Positions 1 to 10,700 of a DNA stretch of 64,000 nucleotides are shown here, piece by piece. The position numbers were made by a program, and so were the translations under genes. The DNA is from DATBLE01 sp963841405. GTDB lineage: Bacteria; Actinomycetota; Thermoleophilia; Gaiellales; Gaiellaceae. The stretch is taken from positions 682,001 through 746,000 of the forward strand of contig CAWJCM010000007.1 of NCBI GenBank assembly GCA_963841405.1, in the 5' to 3' direction. Under the pieces are notes generated by a model. It was not told the origin of the DNA. It saw nothing but the letters and a program-made list of their open reading frames with translations, and ran no database searches. Every line of letters starts with the position of its first letter. The first letter of the stretch is position 1.

Positions 1-152
1 GTAGTGGTGCTTCCGGGTCGCGAGTGGTCATGTCGGCAGCTTGCGCGATTCGGCGGTCGCGCCGCCGGTCAGCGGGCGACCGAGGCGCCGACCGGCAGGC
101 CTGGCGGGCGCGCGACGGAACTGGCCGTCCGCGACTCGACCGCCGCCCCGTC
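1..152. other. Sequence downstream of ilvD, no gene recognised
   Basis: This is the window edge beyond the ilvD stop. It is very GC-rich with GGCGGTCGCGCCGCC-like self-complementary runs, but there is no T-tract that would make a convincing terminator. A small minus-strand reading frame entering ilvD from here has no recognisable product and overlaps ilvD in another frame, so it is not called. Confidence 0.4.
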
Positions 153-1850
153 CTAGGGCCTCGTGACCGCGCCCTCGCTCGCCGAGGCGACCTGGGCCGC
201 GTACTTCGCCAGCACTCCGCTCTCGTAGCGAGGAGCCGGCGGAGCCCACGCCGCCGCCCGCGCCGCGAGCTCGTCGTCCGGGAGCTCGACCCGCAGCTCA
301 CCGGCCTCGACGTCGATGCACACCGGGTCGCCCTCCCGGAGGGCGGCGATCGGTCCACCCCGGAAGGCCTCGGGCACGACGTGGCCGACCATGAAGCCGT
401 GGGTGGCGCCGGAGAAGCGGCCGTCCGTGATCAGCGCGACCGAGTCGCCGAGCCCCTCGCCGATGAGCGCCCCCGTCACCTGGAGCATCTCCGGCATGCC
501 GGGCCCGCCGGCGGGGCCCTCGTAGCGGATCACGACCACGTCGCCCGGCTGGATCTGTTTGGCCTTGACGGCGGCGAAGGCGTCCTGCTCGTTGTCGAAC
601 ACGCGGGCCGGCCCGCGGTGCTCGGTGCGGTCGACGGTCAGCTTGACGACGCAGCCGTCGGGCGCGAGGTTGCCGCGCAGGATCCGCAGGGAGCCGCTCT
701 TCTTGATCGGCCGGTCGATCGACGCGATCACCTCCTGGCCCTCGGTCTCGACGACCGCGGTCGCCACCTCCCCGAGCGTGCGGCCGTCGACGGTCGGCAG
801 CTCACCGTGGACGAGCCCCTGCCTCGCGAGCTCGCGGGCGACGAGCGCAACCCCACCCGCTCGGTAGACGTCGGTCGCATGGAACCGGCCCCACGGCTTC
901 ATGTCGGCGAGCACCGGCGTGCGTCCCGCGATCCGGTCGAAGTCGTCGATCGTGAATCCGATCCCGAACTCGCGCGCGATCGCCAGCAGGTGCAACAGCC
1001 CGTTCGTGGAGCCGCCGGTGGCGACCACCGAGGCGGCAGCGTTCTCGATGGCCTCCCGCGTGACGAAGTACGAGGGTCGGACATCGCGCCGCACGAGGTC
1101 GACCACCAGGCGGCCGCACTCCGCGGCGGCATCGGCCTTCTGCGGTGAGAGCGCCGGGATGCCGTTCAGCCCGGGCGGGCTGATCCCGAGGAACTCGAGG
1201 ATCGTCGACATCGTGTTGGCGGTGAACTGGCCGCCGCAGGCCCCGGCGCCGGGGCACGCGACCGCCTCGAGCTCATGCAGCTCCTCGGCGCTGACGCGGC
1301 CTGCCGCATAGCCGCCGATCGCCTCGTAGACGTCGGCGACTGTGACGTCGCGGCCGCGGAAGACCCCGGGCGCGATCGAGCCCGTGTAGAGGACGACCGA
1401 CGGGATGTCCAGCCGGCCCATCGCCATCACCGCCGCCGGGTTCGTCTTGTCGCAGGCGACCAGGCAGACGAGCCCGTCGAACATGTGCCCCCGCGCGACG
1501 AGCTCGATCGAGTCGGCGATCACCTCACGCGAGATCAGGCTTGCGCGCATTCCCTCGGTGCCCATCGTCACGCCGTCCGAGATCGCGATCGTGTTGAACT
1601 CCATCGGCGTCCCGCCGGCCTCGCGGATGCCGCGCTTCACGTCCTGCGCCAATTCGCGCTGATTCAGGTTGCACGGCATCGTCTCGATCCACGTGGTGGC
1701 GACGCCGACGATCGGCTTGGCGAGGTCGTCGTCGGTGAAGCCGGTGCCCTTCAGCATCGACCGGGCGCCTGCGCGGTCGGGGCCGTTCGTGATCGCGGCG
1801 CTGTGCCGCTTCGCCGGGTCGGCCGGCCGGTCGTACGGGCTCGAGCTCAT
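153..1850 (-). CDS. ilvD: Dihydroxy-acid dehydratase
   Basis: A 565-residue enzyme, the usual length for IlvD. It dehydrates 2,3-dihydroxy-isovalerate and 2,3-dihydroxy-3-methylvalerate to the 2-keto acids in valine and isoleucine synthesis, in the cytoplasm. Iron-sulfur cluster cysteines are visible in VACDKTNPAAVMAMGR and CPGAGACGGQFTANTMS, and the C-terminal GRFSGATHGFMVGHVVPEA carries the catalytic serine region. The ATG at 1850 is preceded by ilvC only 9 bases away. It is the last gene of the minus-strand leu-ilv operon. No truncation or frameshift was seen. Confidence 0.97.
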   Translation of the reverse strand: MSSSPYDRPADPAKRHSAAITNGPDRAGARSMLKGTGFTDDDLAKPIVGVATTWIETMPCNLNQRELAQDVKRGIREAGGTPMEFNTIAISDGVTMGTEGMRASLISREVIADSIELVARGHMFDGLVCLVACDKTNPAAVMAMGRLDIPSVVLYTGSIAPGVFRGRDVTVADVYEAIGGYAAGRVSAEELHELEAVACPGAGACGGQFTANTMSTILEFLGISPPGLNGIPALSPQKADAAAECGRLVVDLVRRDVRPSYFVTREAIENAAASVVATGGSTNGLLHLLAIAREFGIGFTIDDFDRIAGRTPVLADMKPWGRFHATDVYRAGGVALVARELARQGLVHGELPTVDGRTLGEVATAVVETEGQEVIASIDRPIKKSGSLRILRGNLAPDGCVVKLTVDRTEHRGPARVFDNEQDAFAAVKAKQIQPGDVVVIRYEGPAGGPGMPEMLQVTGALIGEGLGDSVALITDGRFSGATHGFMVGHVVPEAFRGGPIAALREGDPVCIDVEAGELRVELPDDELAARAAAWAPPAPRYESGVLAKYAAQVASASEGAVTRP

Positions 1851-1859
1851 CCGCCGATC

Positions 1860-2867
1860 CTACGCCGGGTCGGGCAGCGCCTGCTCCTGCGGCACGCGGT
1901 GCATGAGGCTGCGCAGCTCGGTTCCGACCGTCTCGATCCGCTCTTCCGCGGCCTGCTCGCGCAGCTCGTTCAGCTTCGGCTCGCCGGTCTTCATCTGCTC
2001 GATCCAGTCCTGCGCGAACGCGCCTTCCCGGATGTCGGAGAGCAGCCTGCGCATGTTGTCGCGGACGTGGTCGTCGATCACCCGGGGCCCGCGGCTGAGG
2101 TCGCCGTACTCGGCCGTGTCCGAGACGGAGAAGCGCATCCCCGAGAACCCGCCTTCGTGGATCAGGTCGACGATCAGCTTCAGCTCGTGCAGGCACTCGT
2201 AGTAGGCGATCTCGGGCTGGTAGCCCGCCTCGACCAGCGTCTCGAAGCCGAGCCGGATCAGCTCGGTGACGCCGCCGCAGAGCACGGCCTGCTCGCCGAA
2301 GAGATCGCTCTCGGTCTCCTCGACGAAGGTGGTCTCGATCACGCCGGCCCGGGTCGCGCCGATGCCGGCGGCGTATGCGAGCGCCAGGTCGAGCGCGCGG
2401 CCGCTCGCGTCCTGCGCGACCGCAACCAGCGCCGGCGTTCCGTAGCCCTCGGTGAAGAGCCGCCGCACGATGTGCCCGGGCCCCTTGGGCGCGACCATGA
2501 TCACGTCGTGCTCGGCCGGCGGCGCGATTCGGCCGTAGTGGACGTTGAAGCCGTGGGCGAAGAGGACCGCGGCGCCCGGCTCGAGGTTCGGCGCCACCTC
2601 GCCCTCGTACGCGTCGGGCTGCACCTGGTCGGGGAGCAGCAGCGAGACGATCTGCGCGCCGCGGACCGCGTCGGCCACGGCCGCGACCGCGAGCCCGGCG
2701 TCCTCGGCCGACCGCCGCGAGCCGCTGCCTGCCCGCAGCCCGACCTCGACCTCGACTCCCGAGTCGTGGAGGTTGAGGGCGTGGGCATGGCCTTGGCTGC
2801 CGTAGCCGACGACCGCCACCTTGCCGTCGAGGAGGGAGAGGTCGCCGTCGCGGTGGATCGTCGCCAT
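1860..2867 (-). CDS. ilvC: Ketol-acid reductoisomerase (class I)
   Basis: A 335-residue KARI that isomerises and reduces acetolactate/acetohydroxybutyrate with NAD(P)H and Mg2+. The Rossmann motif VVGYGSQGHAHALNL is near residue 20. PKGPGHIVRR and EETESDLFGEQAVLCGG carry the metal and substrate region, and the length matches the short class I enzyme. The ATG at 2867 has a good ribosome site (AAAGGA) in the 15-base gap after ilvN. The segment after the second beta strand (GLRAGSGSRRSAEDAG) holds the basic and serine residues expected for NADPH use, which is an inference. It lies between ilvN and ilvD in the operon. Confidence 0.97.
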   Translation of the reverse strand: MATIHRDGDLSLLDGKVAVVGYGSQGHAHALNLHDSGVEVEVGLRAGSGSRRSAEDAGLAVAAVADAVRGAQIVSLLLPDQVQPDAYEGEVAPNLEPGAAVLFAHGFNVHYGRIAPPAEHDVIMVAPKGPGHIVRRLFTEGYGTPALVAVAQDASGRALDLALAYAAGIGATRAGVIETTFVEETESDLFGEQAVLCGGVTELIRLGFETLVEAGYQPEIAYYECLHELKLIVDLIHEGGFSGMRFSVSDTAEYGDLSRGPRVIDDHVRDNMRRLLSDIREGAFAQDWIEQMKTGEPKLNELREQAAEERIETVGTELRSLMHRVPQEQALPDPA

Positions 2868-2882
2868 GAAGAGTTCCTTTCG

Positions 2883-3392
2883 CTAGTTGAGGACGCGTTG
2901 ACGGTTCGGGCGGCGGACCGACGCGCGCCGGAGGCCGATCCTGCCCGTTCGTGACAGCTCGCGGATGCCGTGCGGACGGACGAGCTCCTCGAACGAGTCG
3001 ATCTGCTCCGGCTCGCCGACCACTTCGAACACCATCGAGTCGGGCCCGACGTCCGCGACGCGAGCCTGGAACACCTCGGCGAGCGCCATCAGCTCTGCCC
3101 GGCGCTCCGCAGGCGCCGCGATCGAGATCAGCGCCAGCTCGCGCTCGACCGCCTCGCCCGCCTCCAGCTCGCGTACGCGCAGGACGTTGACGAGCTTGTG
3201 CATCTGTTTCTCGATCTGCGCGAGCGGCTGCCGGTCGCAGTTGACGCGGAGCGTGATCGACGAGACGTCGTGCCGCTCGGTCGGGCCGACCGCCAGGCTC
3301 TCGATGTTGTAGCCGCGCCGGGCGAAGAGCTGGCAGACGCGGACGAGCGCCCCCGGCTTGTTCTCCACCAGGACGGACAGCGTGTGAATCAT
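2883..3392 (-). CDS. ilvN: Acetolactate synthase small (regulatory) subunit
   Basis: A 169-residue IlvN/IlvH regulatory subunit that binds IlvB and confers valine feedback. An N-terminal ACT domain starts at MIHTLSVLVENKPGALVRV and covers roughly residues 2-78, followed by the ALS small-subunit C-domain. The start is fixed by the ATGA overlap with the ilvB stop at 3389-3392, so the two subunits are translationally coupled. The longer open frame upstream is the antisense-frame shadow of ilvB and is not part of the gene. Confidence 0.96.
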   Translation of the reverse strand: MIHTLSVLVENKPGALVRVCQLFARRGYNIESLAVGPTERHDVSSITLRVNCDRQPLAQIEKQMHKLVNVLRVRELEAGEAVERELALISIAAPAERRAELMALAEVFQARVADVGPDSMVFEVVGEPEQIDSFEELVRPHGIRELSRTGRIGLRRASVRRPNRQRVLN

Positions 3393-5137
3393 GCGCCGAC
3401 GACCTTCGCCGGCTCCTGCTCCTCGTACTCGAGCATCTCGACGGCGGCGGCTCCGGTCGGGATCATCGGGAAGCACTGCTCGTGCGCGTCGACGCGGGCG
3501 TCGACGACCGCCGTGCGGCCGCACGCGAGCGCCTCTCTGAGCGCGCCCTCGAGCTCGCTCTCGTCGGAGACGGTGAAACCGGCCGCCCCGTAGGCCTCCG
3601 CGAGCAGGGCATAGTCGGGCACCTGATGGGTCAGATGTACATGGGATAGACGCTCTTCGTAGAAGAGCGTCTGCCACTGGTTGACCATGCCGAGGTAGCC
3701 GTTGTTGACGATCACCGTCACGATCGGCAGATCCTCGAGCACCGAGGTGGCCAGCTCCTGGCTCGTCATCTGGAAGCACCCGTCGCCGTCGACGCAGATC
3801 ACGGTCGCGTCCGGTCTCGCCGCCTTCGCGCCGATCGCGGCCGGGATCCCGTAGCCCATCGTCCCGAGGCCGCCCGAGGTGATGAAGGTGCGCGGCCGGT
3901 CGCAGAGCAGGTACTGCATCGCCCACATCTGGTGCTGGCCGACGCCGGTCGTCCAGATCACGTCGTCGCGGCCGTGGGTGAGCTCCTGCAGGGCCTCGAG
4001 CACCCGCTGCGGCTTGAGCGAACCGCCGTTGCCGTAGCGCAGGGGAAACTCCTCGCGCCAGCCTTCGAGCCGGCGGAGCCAGGGCTCGGTGCGCCCGGCG
4101 TCGCCCGCCGCGCGCAGCCGGCGCACCCCGGCGGCGAGATCGCCCAGGATCTGCTTCAGCGGGCCGACCACCGGGACGTCGGCGCGGCGCAGCTTGTCGA
4201 TCTCGGCCGCGTCGACGTCGAGGTGGACGACGGTGGCACCCGGCGCGAAGGCGTCGAGCTTGCCGGTGACCCGGTCGTCGAACCGTGCGCCAACGGAGAC
4301 CAGCACGTCGCAGGTGTTCATCGCCAGGTTCGACCACTTGGGGCCGTGCATGCCGGGCCAGCCGAAATGCAGCTCGTGCGTCTCCGGGAAGGCGCTCTTC
4401 GCCATCAGCGTGGTCACGACGGGTAGCCGGCCGGCCTCGGCGAGGTCGAGCAGCTCGGCGCAGGCGTCGGCGTTGAGCGTGCCGCCGCCGACGTAGAGGA
4501 CCGGCTTCTCGGCGGACGCGACGCGGCGCGCCGCCTCGGCGATCTGCCGCCCGTGGCCGCGAACCGGCGGTCGCCAGCCCGGGAGGTCGACCGAGTCCGG
4601 GTACCGGAAGTCGAGCTCGGCCTCCTGGAGGTCGCGCGGGATGTCGACGAGCACCGGGCCGCAGCGGCCGGTGCGGGCGACGTGGAAGGCGGCCTTGAGC
4701 ACGTGCGGGATCTCCTCGACGTCCTGCACGAGCCAGGAGTGCTTGACGATCGGGGTGGTCACGCCGGTGATGTCGCACTCCTGGAAGGCATCGGTCCCGA
4801 TCAGGTGGCTGCGCACCTGGCCGGTGATGCAGACGAGCGGCGTCGAGTCCATCCACGCGTCGGCGATCGGCGTGACGAGGTTGGTTGCGCCGGGGCCGGA
4901 TGTGGCGAACGCGACGCCGGTGCGGCCGGACGCGCGCGCGTAGCCCTCCGCCATGTGCCCGGCGCCCTGCTCGTGGCGCGCGAGCACGTGCCGCACGGTC
5001 GTTCCGCGTGCGATCGCGTCGTACACGGGCAGGATCGCGCCGCCCGGGATCCCGAAGGCGACCTCGACGCCCTCGGCCTCGAGCGAGCGGAGGACTGCGT
5101 CGGCTCCGTTGGGAACCGTCTTGGGGCCAGAATTCAT
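3389..5137 (-). CDS. ilvB: Acetolactate synthase large (catalytic) subunit
   Basis: A 582-residue thiamine-diphosphate enzyme that condenses pyruvate with pyruvate or 2-ketobutyrate. The catalytic glutamate lies in LARHEQGAGHMAEGYAR near residue 55, and the ThDP/Mg motif is GDGCFQMTSQELATS near residue 450. The chosen start (ATG at 5137, protein MNSGPKTVPNGADAV) gives the family length and overlaps the upstream stop by four bases. The open frame extends upstream by about 170 codons that match nothing and are the shadow of leuB. An 11-bp perfect inverted repeat lies in the C-terminal coding part (3648-3672). Confidence 0.97.
   Translation of the reverse strand: MNSGPKTVPNGADAVLRSLEAEGVEVAFGIPGGAILPVYDAIARGTTVRHVLARHEQGAGHMAEGYARASGRTGVAFATSGPGATNLVTPIADAWMDSTPLVCITGQVRSHLIGTDAFQECDITGVTTPIVKHSWLVQDVEEIPHVLKAAFHVARTGRCGPVLVDIPRDLQEAELDFRYPDSVDLPGWRPPVRGHGRQIAEAARRVASAEKPVLYVGGGTLNADACAELLDLAEAGRLPVVTTLMAKSAFPETHELHFGWPGMHGPKWSNLAMNTCDVLVSVGARFDDRVTGKLDAFAPGATVVHLDVDAAEIDKLRRADVPVVGPLKQILGDLAAGVRRLRAAGDAGRTEPWLRRLEGWREEFPLRYGNGGSLKPQRVLEALQELTHGRDDVIWTTGVGQHQMWAMQYLLCDRPRTFITSGGLGTMGYGIPAAIGAKAARPDATVICVDGDGCFQMTSQELATSVLEDLPIVTVIVNNGYLGMVNQWQTLFYEERLSHVHLTHQVPDYALLAEAYGAAGFTVSDESELEGALREALACGRTAVVDARVDAHEQCFPMIPTGAAAVEMLEYEEQEPAKVVGA
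3648..3672. repeat. Perfect 11-bp hairpin inside ilvB
   Basis: Arms AGACGCTCTTC and GAAGAGCGTCT with a 3-base loop. It encodes part of the FYEERLSHVHL segment and does not disturb the reading frame. There is no T-tract, so it is not a terminator. It is one of several long perfect hairpins inside conserved enzymes in this window. Confidence 0.7.
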
Positions 5138-6077
5138 CCTGTCCTCAGGGCCGTTTCGAAGAACTCCACGTCGGTTCGGGTGGTCGGCATCAGCTCGAGC
5201 ACGGCATCCATGAAGTCGCGCGTGGTCGCTGCGGGGCCACGGCCGGTGAGGTCGGCTGTGCGCACGCCGGAGGCGAGCGCGGACGACACCGCCCGCTCGA
5301 GCGTGCTGCCGGCGGCCCGCTCGCCGAGCCCTTCGGACAGCATCAGCGCGGCGGCCAGCAGCATCCCGCTCGGGTTGGCCACGCCCTGTCCGGCGATGTC
5401 GGGAGCAGACCCGTGCGTCGGGCCGAAGATTCCCGGTCCGTCCTGGGACAGGCGGCCCGAGGCGACGATCCGTGAGCCGTCGCTGCTGGCCGCGGTCAGG
5501 TCGGAGACGAGCTCGGCGTGCGCCCGCTGGGTGACGACGACGCAGAAGCCGTCGGGGGAGTTCATCAGCCGTGGCAGGGCCTGGCTCAGTGAGAGCCGCT
5601 CGACCTCGACGCCGGGATGGCGCTCCGCCTCCCAGCCCACGAACGTGTTCCACGTCTGCCCGTCGCCGACCGCCGCCACCTTCGCCCGACGAGAGCGGGC
5701 GAGGTCGAACGCGCGCCGCACGACGTACGGCTCCATCTGGTCCTCGAGCGGGCTGACGACGGCGATGTCGCCGTCTGCGAGCCGCACCCGCTGGACGCGC
5801 CAGGTCAGTTCGAGCTCGGCCTTGACGCCCTCGAGCGCGGGCTCCCTCGTCAGCGCGACCAGGACGGCATCCGCCCGGCTGCAGGCAGCCCGCGTCGCCG
5901 CCGGCAGCGGGTGGCCGTGGCGGCTGACAGCCTCGCGGGCGAACGGCACGTGCACCTCCTCCACGCGGAAGCGATGCAGGCGGCCGGCCTCGGCGACGGC
6001 GCGGCTCGCCTCGGCCATCAGCTCGGGGCCGATGCCGTCCCCGCTCAGGCAGGCGACGGTGTATTTGGCTTGGCGAC

Positions 6078-6081
<4 letters not shown>
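5134..6081 (-). CDS. Isopropylmalate dehydrogenase-like protein lacking catalytic residues
   Basis: A 315-residue member of the isocitrate/isopropylmalate dehydrogenase family in the LeuB position between leuA and ilvB, coupled to both by ATGA overlaps. The N-terminal GDGIGPELMAEA (residues 14-25) and the nucleotide-binding loop GPTHGSAPDIAGQGVANP (about 220-237) are well kept. The middle is about 40 residues shorter than usual. The substrate-arginine segment is missing, the catalytic lysine region reads VGDGQTW instead of a DKxNV-type motif, and the metal-aspartate stretch reads HAELVSD, with only the last aspartate in place. Either it is inactive and regulatory, or a heteromeric partner, or a strongly diverged enzyme. 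A normal LeuB may be elsewhere in the genome. Confidence 0.8.
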
Positions 6082-7352
<1,271 letters not shown>

Positions 7353-7440
7353 CTGAGTTCCTCCTCGTCTCGTCCCGTCCGGGGACGTACCGATGGTGTG
7401 GTGAGGTCGGCGTGTGCGCTACGAGGCGCGTGGTCGAAAG

Positions 7441-7458
7441 CTCCCCCTAGAGGGGGAG
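7441..7458 (-). promoter_or_regulatory. Hairpin over the leu leader-peptide stop codon
   Basis: Arms CTCCCCC and GGGGGAG flank the leader stop codon, so a ribosome reaching the leader stop would melt the stem while one stalled upstream would not. A second small stem (GTCCC/GGGAC) lies close to the leuA ribosome site near 7372-7386. Neither is followed by a real T-tract, so control could be translational or Rho-dependent rather than classical intrinsic termination. Confidence 0.5.
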
Positions 7459-7542
7459 AATCGAGACGATGAGAAGGGAAATCGGGCCGCGCGCAGCCAC
7501 GGAGAGGCGGGCTGCGGAGTGGATGTCGTGCGCGGCGGTCAT
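7447..7542 (-). CDS. leu operon leader peptide, rich in Ile/Leu/Val
   Basis: A 31-codon ORF, ATG at 7542 and TAG at 7447-7449. Its last eleven residues are ISLLIVSILPL, eight of them branched-chain, with ATT and CTT codons that are uncommon in this GC-rich sequence. It is upstream of leuA on the same strand, and its stop codon is inside a perfect hairpin. This is the architecture of ribosome-mediated attenuation leaders known for leu/ilv operons in proteobacteria and actinobacteria. Stalling at scarce Ile/Leu/Val tRNAs would alter downstream folding. It is too short for routine gene calling. The function is inferred from composition and position. Confidence 0.8.
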   Translation of the reverse strand: MTAAHDIHSAARLSVAARGPISLLIVSILPL

Positions 7543-7557
7543 CGCTTCAGGTTTGCA

Positions 7558-7586
7558 AGTGTTGCCGGGAGGTTCCGGTCTGTCAA
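7558..7586 (-). promoter_or_regulatory. Probable leu-ilv operon promoter
   Basis: A consensus -35 TTGACA (7581-7586) and a weak -10 AACACT (7558-7563) are separated by 17 bases on the minus strand. Transcription would begin around 7551, some nine bases before the leader peptide ATG. The -10 is poor, so the exact box is uncertain. Confidence 0.5.
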
Positions 7587-7611
7587 GTCATCGGCAGAAT
7601 CTCCGGCGCAC

Positions 7612-7640
7612 TTGACCTCGCGGGAACCGATCCCTACTCT
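7612..7640 (+). promoter_or_regulatory. Possible gltB promoter
   Basis: TTGACC (7612-7617), a 17-base spacer and TACTCT (7635-7640). Start of transcription would be near 7647, directly at a small ORF (7648-7713). It is divergent from the leu promoter. Confidence 0.4.
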
Positions 7641-7647
7641 GCTGGCA

Positions 7648-7713
7648 ATGGTTCGCGCCGCGTACGAGATCTTTCCGCTCCCGTTTCTCGTCGCGCGCAA
7701 GCCTGCGTGCTAG
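7648..7713 (+). CDS. Small ORF upstream of gltB (21 residues)
   Basis: Reads MVRAAYEIFPLPFLVARKPAC and then TAG. It is placed so that a transcript from the TTGACC/TACTCT promoter would be nearly leaderless for it. The 79 bases that follow contain a CCGCCTC/GAGGCGG pairing before the gltB TTG start. There is no Glu/Gln enrichment that would suggest an attenuator. It could be a chance ORF. Confidence 0.25.
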   Translation: MVRAAYEIFPLPFLVARKPAC

Positions 7714-7792
7714 TCGGCGTCCCGCTCCCACCGCCTCCGCCGGCTAGCTAGCACCACAGAGGCGGACTCCTCCAAATCACTCGAGGTGCGCA

Positions 7793-10700
7793 TTGCGACC
7801 TCCGTTCGGCCCAACCCTAGAGCGTGATGCCTGCGGGATCGGCTTCGTCGCCGACTCCTCCGGTCGCGCCTCGCGCGAGATCGTCGACGCCCTGCTCGAG
7901 GGGCTCCACAACGTGCGGCACCGGGGCGCGACCGCGGCCGACCGGAAGACCGGCGACGGGGCAGGCGTGCTGCTGCCGCTGCCGCAGGGCAGTCCGGGGA
8001 TGGCGATGGTCTTTCTCCGCGACGAGGCCGCGCGCGGCGCGATCGAGGACGCCTGCAGGGCAGAGGGGATCGAGCCGCTGGAGTGGCGCCAGGTTCCCGT
8101 CGACACCGGCGCGTTGGGCGCGGCCGCGGCCGCCTCGATGCCGCGGATCGAGCAGCTGCTCCTGCGGGGCGGCGACGAGATGCGCGCCTACCGCGCCCGC
8201 CGTCAGGCCGAGCGCACCCCCGGCGCGTACATCGTCTCGCTCTCCTTCCGGACCGTCACCTACAAGGCCCTGTGTGCGGCCGAGGAACTCGGGCGCTTCT
8301 ATCCGGACCTGCGCGACCCGGCCCTCGCGGTGCCCTTCGGGATCTTCCACCAGCGCTTCTCGACGAACACCGAGCCGTCGTGGGAGCGCGCCCAGCCTTT
8401 CCGGCTCCTGTGCCACAACGGCGAGATCAACGCGATCCAGGGCAACGCCAACTGGATGCGCGCCCGGGAGGGCAACTTCGGCTCCGAGGACGACGAGCTG
8501 CTCCACCCGGTCATCGACGAGTCCGGATCCGACTCGGCGATGCTCGACAACGCGCTCGAGCTCCTCGTCCGCCACGGCCGCGACGTCCGCCACGCGCTGA
8601 CGATGCTGGTGCCCGAGGCCTGGGACGGCAACCCCGAGCTCGGTCGGGAGCTGCGCGACTACTACCGCTACCACTCGCTGCTGGTCGAGCCGTGGGACGG
8701 GCCGGCCGGGCTCGTCTTCACCGACGGCCGCGTGGTCGGCGCGGCGCTCGACCGCAACGGACTGAGGCCGCTTCGCTATGCGGTCTGTTCCGACGGCCTC
8801 GTCGTCTGCTCGTCCGAGGCGGGCGCCGTCGACCTCTCGGGGCGCGGGCCGGTGCGCCGCAGCCGGCTCGCCCCCGGGCAGATGATCGCCGTCGACCCCG
8901 AGCGGGGCTTCGAGGAGAACCACGCGATCAAGGCGCGTCTCGCCGCTCGGCAGCCGTACGGGCGCTGGCTCGAGGAGGGGTTGCGCCGCGGCTCGAACGG
9001 GACGCCGGTCGTGCCGTCCCGGGGCGACCTGACCGCCCGCCAGGCGGCCTTCGGGTATACCCGCGAGGATCTCAACGTCATCCTCCGGCCGGTGGCCGGC
9101 CGCGGCCACGAGCCGACCTCCTCGATGGGCGACGACACGGCGCTGCCGCTGCTCGCCGGCCGTGCGCGGCCGCTCTACTCGTACTTCCGCCAACGCTTCG
9201 CGCAGGTGACGAACCCGCCGATCGACCACCTGCGGGAGCGGCACACGTTCTCCCTGCGCTGCATCCTCGGCGGCCGGGCCCCTCTGCTGACGGAGGGGCC
9301 CGAGACCGCTCGGGGGACGGAGCTCGAGAGCTTCTTCCTGTACCCCGACGTCCTCGACGACCGCCTGAACCGGCTAGACGCGACGTTCGAGTCGGACATC
9401 GAGAGCGCCTGCCGGCGCCTCGCCGAACAGGCGGAGACGTTCATCCGCTCCGGCCGCACGGCGCTGCTGGTGTCGGACACCAACGCCGACCGGGCGTCGA
9501 TCCCGGTGCTGCTCGCGGTCGGAGCGGTGCACCACCACCTGGTCGCACGCGGATTGCGCTCGCTGGCCACCATCGTCGTCGAGACCGACGAGGCGCGTGA
9601 GGCGCACAACTTCGCGTGCCTGCTGGGCTACGGCGCGGAGGCGATCTGTCCGCGTCTCGCGCTCGAGACCGTCGCCTCGCTCGCCGCGGCCGACAGGATC
9701 GGCGGCGACCGTCCCTCTCCGGCCGCGGCGCAGGAGCGCTTCCGCGCGGCGGTCGAGGACGGCGTGCTGAAGATCATGTCGAAGATGGGGATCGCCGACG
9801 TCGCCGCCTATTGCGGCGCGCAGGTGTTCGACGTGCTCGGGCTCGCGCGGGAGGTCGTCGAGCTCTGCTTCGTCGGCACGCCCACGGCGGTCGGCGGCAT
9901 CGGGTTCGACGAGCTCGAGCGCGAGGCGCTGGCACGGTTCGCCGCCACGAGGCTGGAGAATCCGGGCTACGTCAAGTTCCGGAAGGGCGGCGAGCCGCAC
10001 GAGACGGACGCATCCGTGGTAGACGCGGCGCATGCTCTGCGGCTCGCCGTCCGGAAGGATCGCCGCGAGGCCTACGATCGCTTCGCCTCCCTCGTCGACG
10101 GCCGGTCGCCGATGGAGCTCCGTGACCTGCTCGACTTCGCGCCGGCCAGTGCGGTGCCGCTCGACGAGGTGGAGACGGCCGACTCGATCGTCCAGCGCTT
10201 CTCCGCGGGCGGGATGTCGCACGGCGCGCTGTCCGCCGAGGCGCACGAGACGATCGCGGCGGCGTTCAACCGGCTGCGGGCGCGCTCGAACTGCGGCGAG
10301 GGCGGCGAGGATCCGTCGCGGTTCCGCACCGAGCGCAACTCCAGGATCAAGCAGGTTGCCTCGGGTCGCTTCGGGGTGACGCCCGAGTACGCCGCCTTCG
10401 CAGACGAGCTGCAGATCAAGATCGCGCAGGGCTCGAAGCCCGGCGAGGGCGGCCAGCTGCCGGGCCACAAGGTCTCGGTCGAGATCGCGCGCCTGCGCCA
10501 TACCACCCCCGGCGTCGCTCTGATCTCGCCGCCGCCGCACCACGACATCTACTCGATCGAGGACCTCGCGCAGCTGATCTTCGACCTCAGGCAGGTGAAC
10601 CCGGAGGCGGCGATCTCGGTGAAGCTCGTGGCCGAGACCGGCGTGGGGCTCGTCGCCAGCGGCGTCGTCAAGGCGCTGGCGGACGTGGTCCACGTCGCCG

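Noticed and set aside
28..1132. Long open frames antisense or out of frame to ilvD
   Set aside because: Arg/Pro/Ala-rich shadows of a GC-rich gene with no recognisable domain; the ilvD frame is certain.
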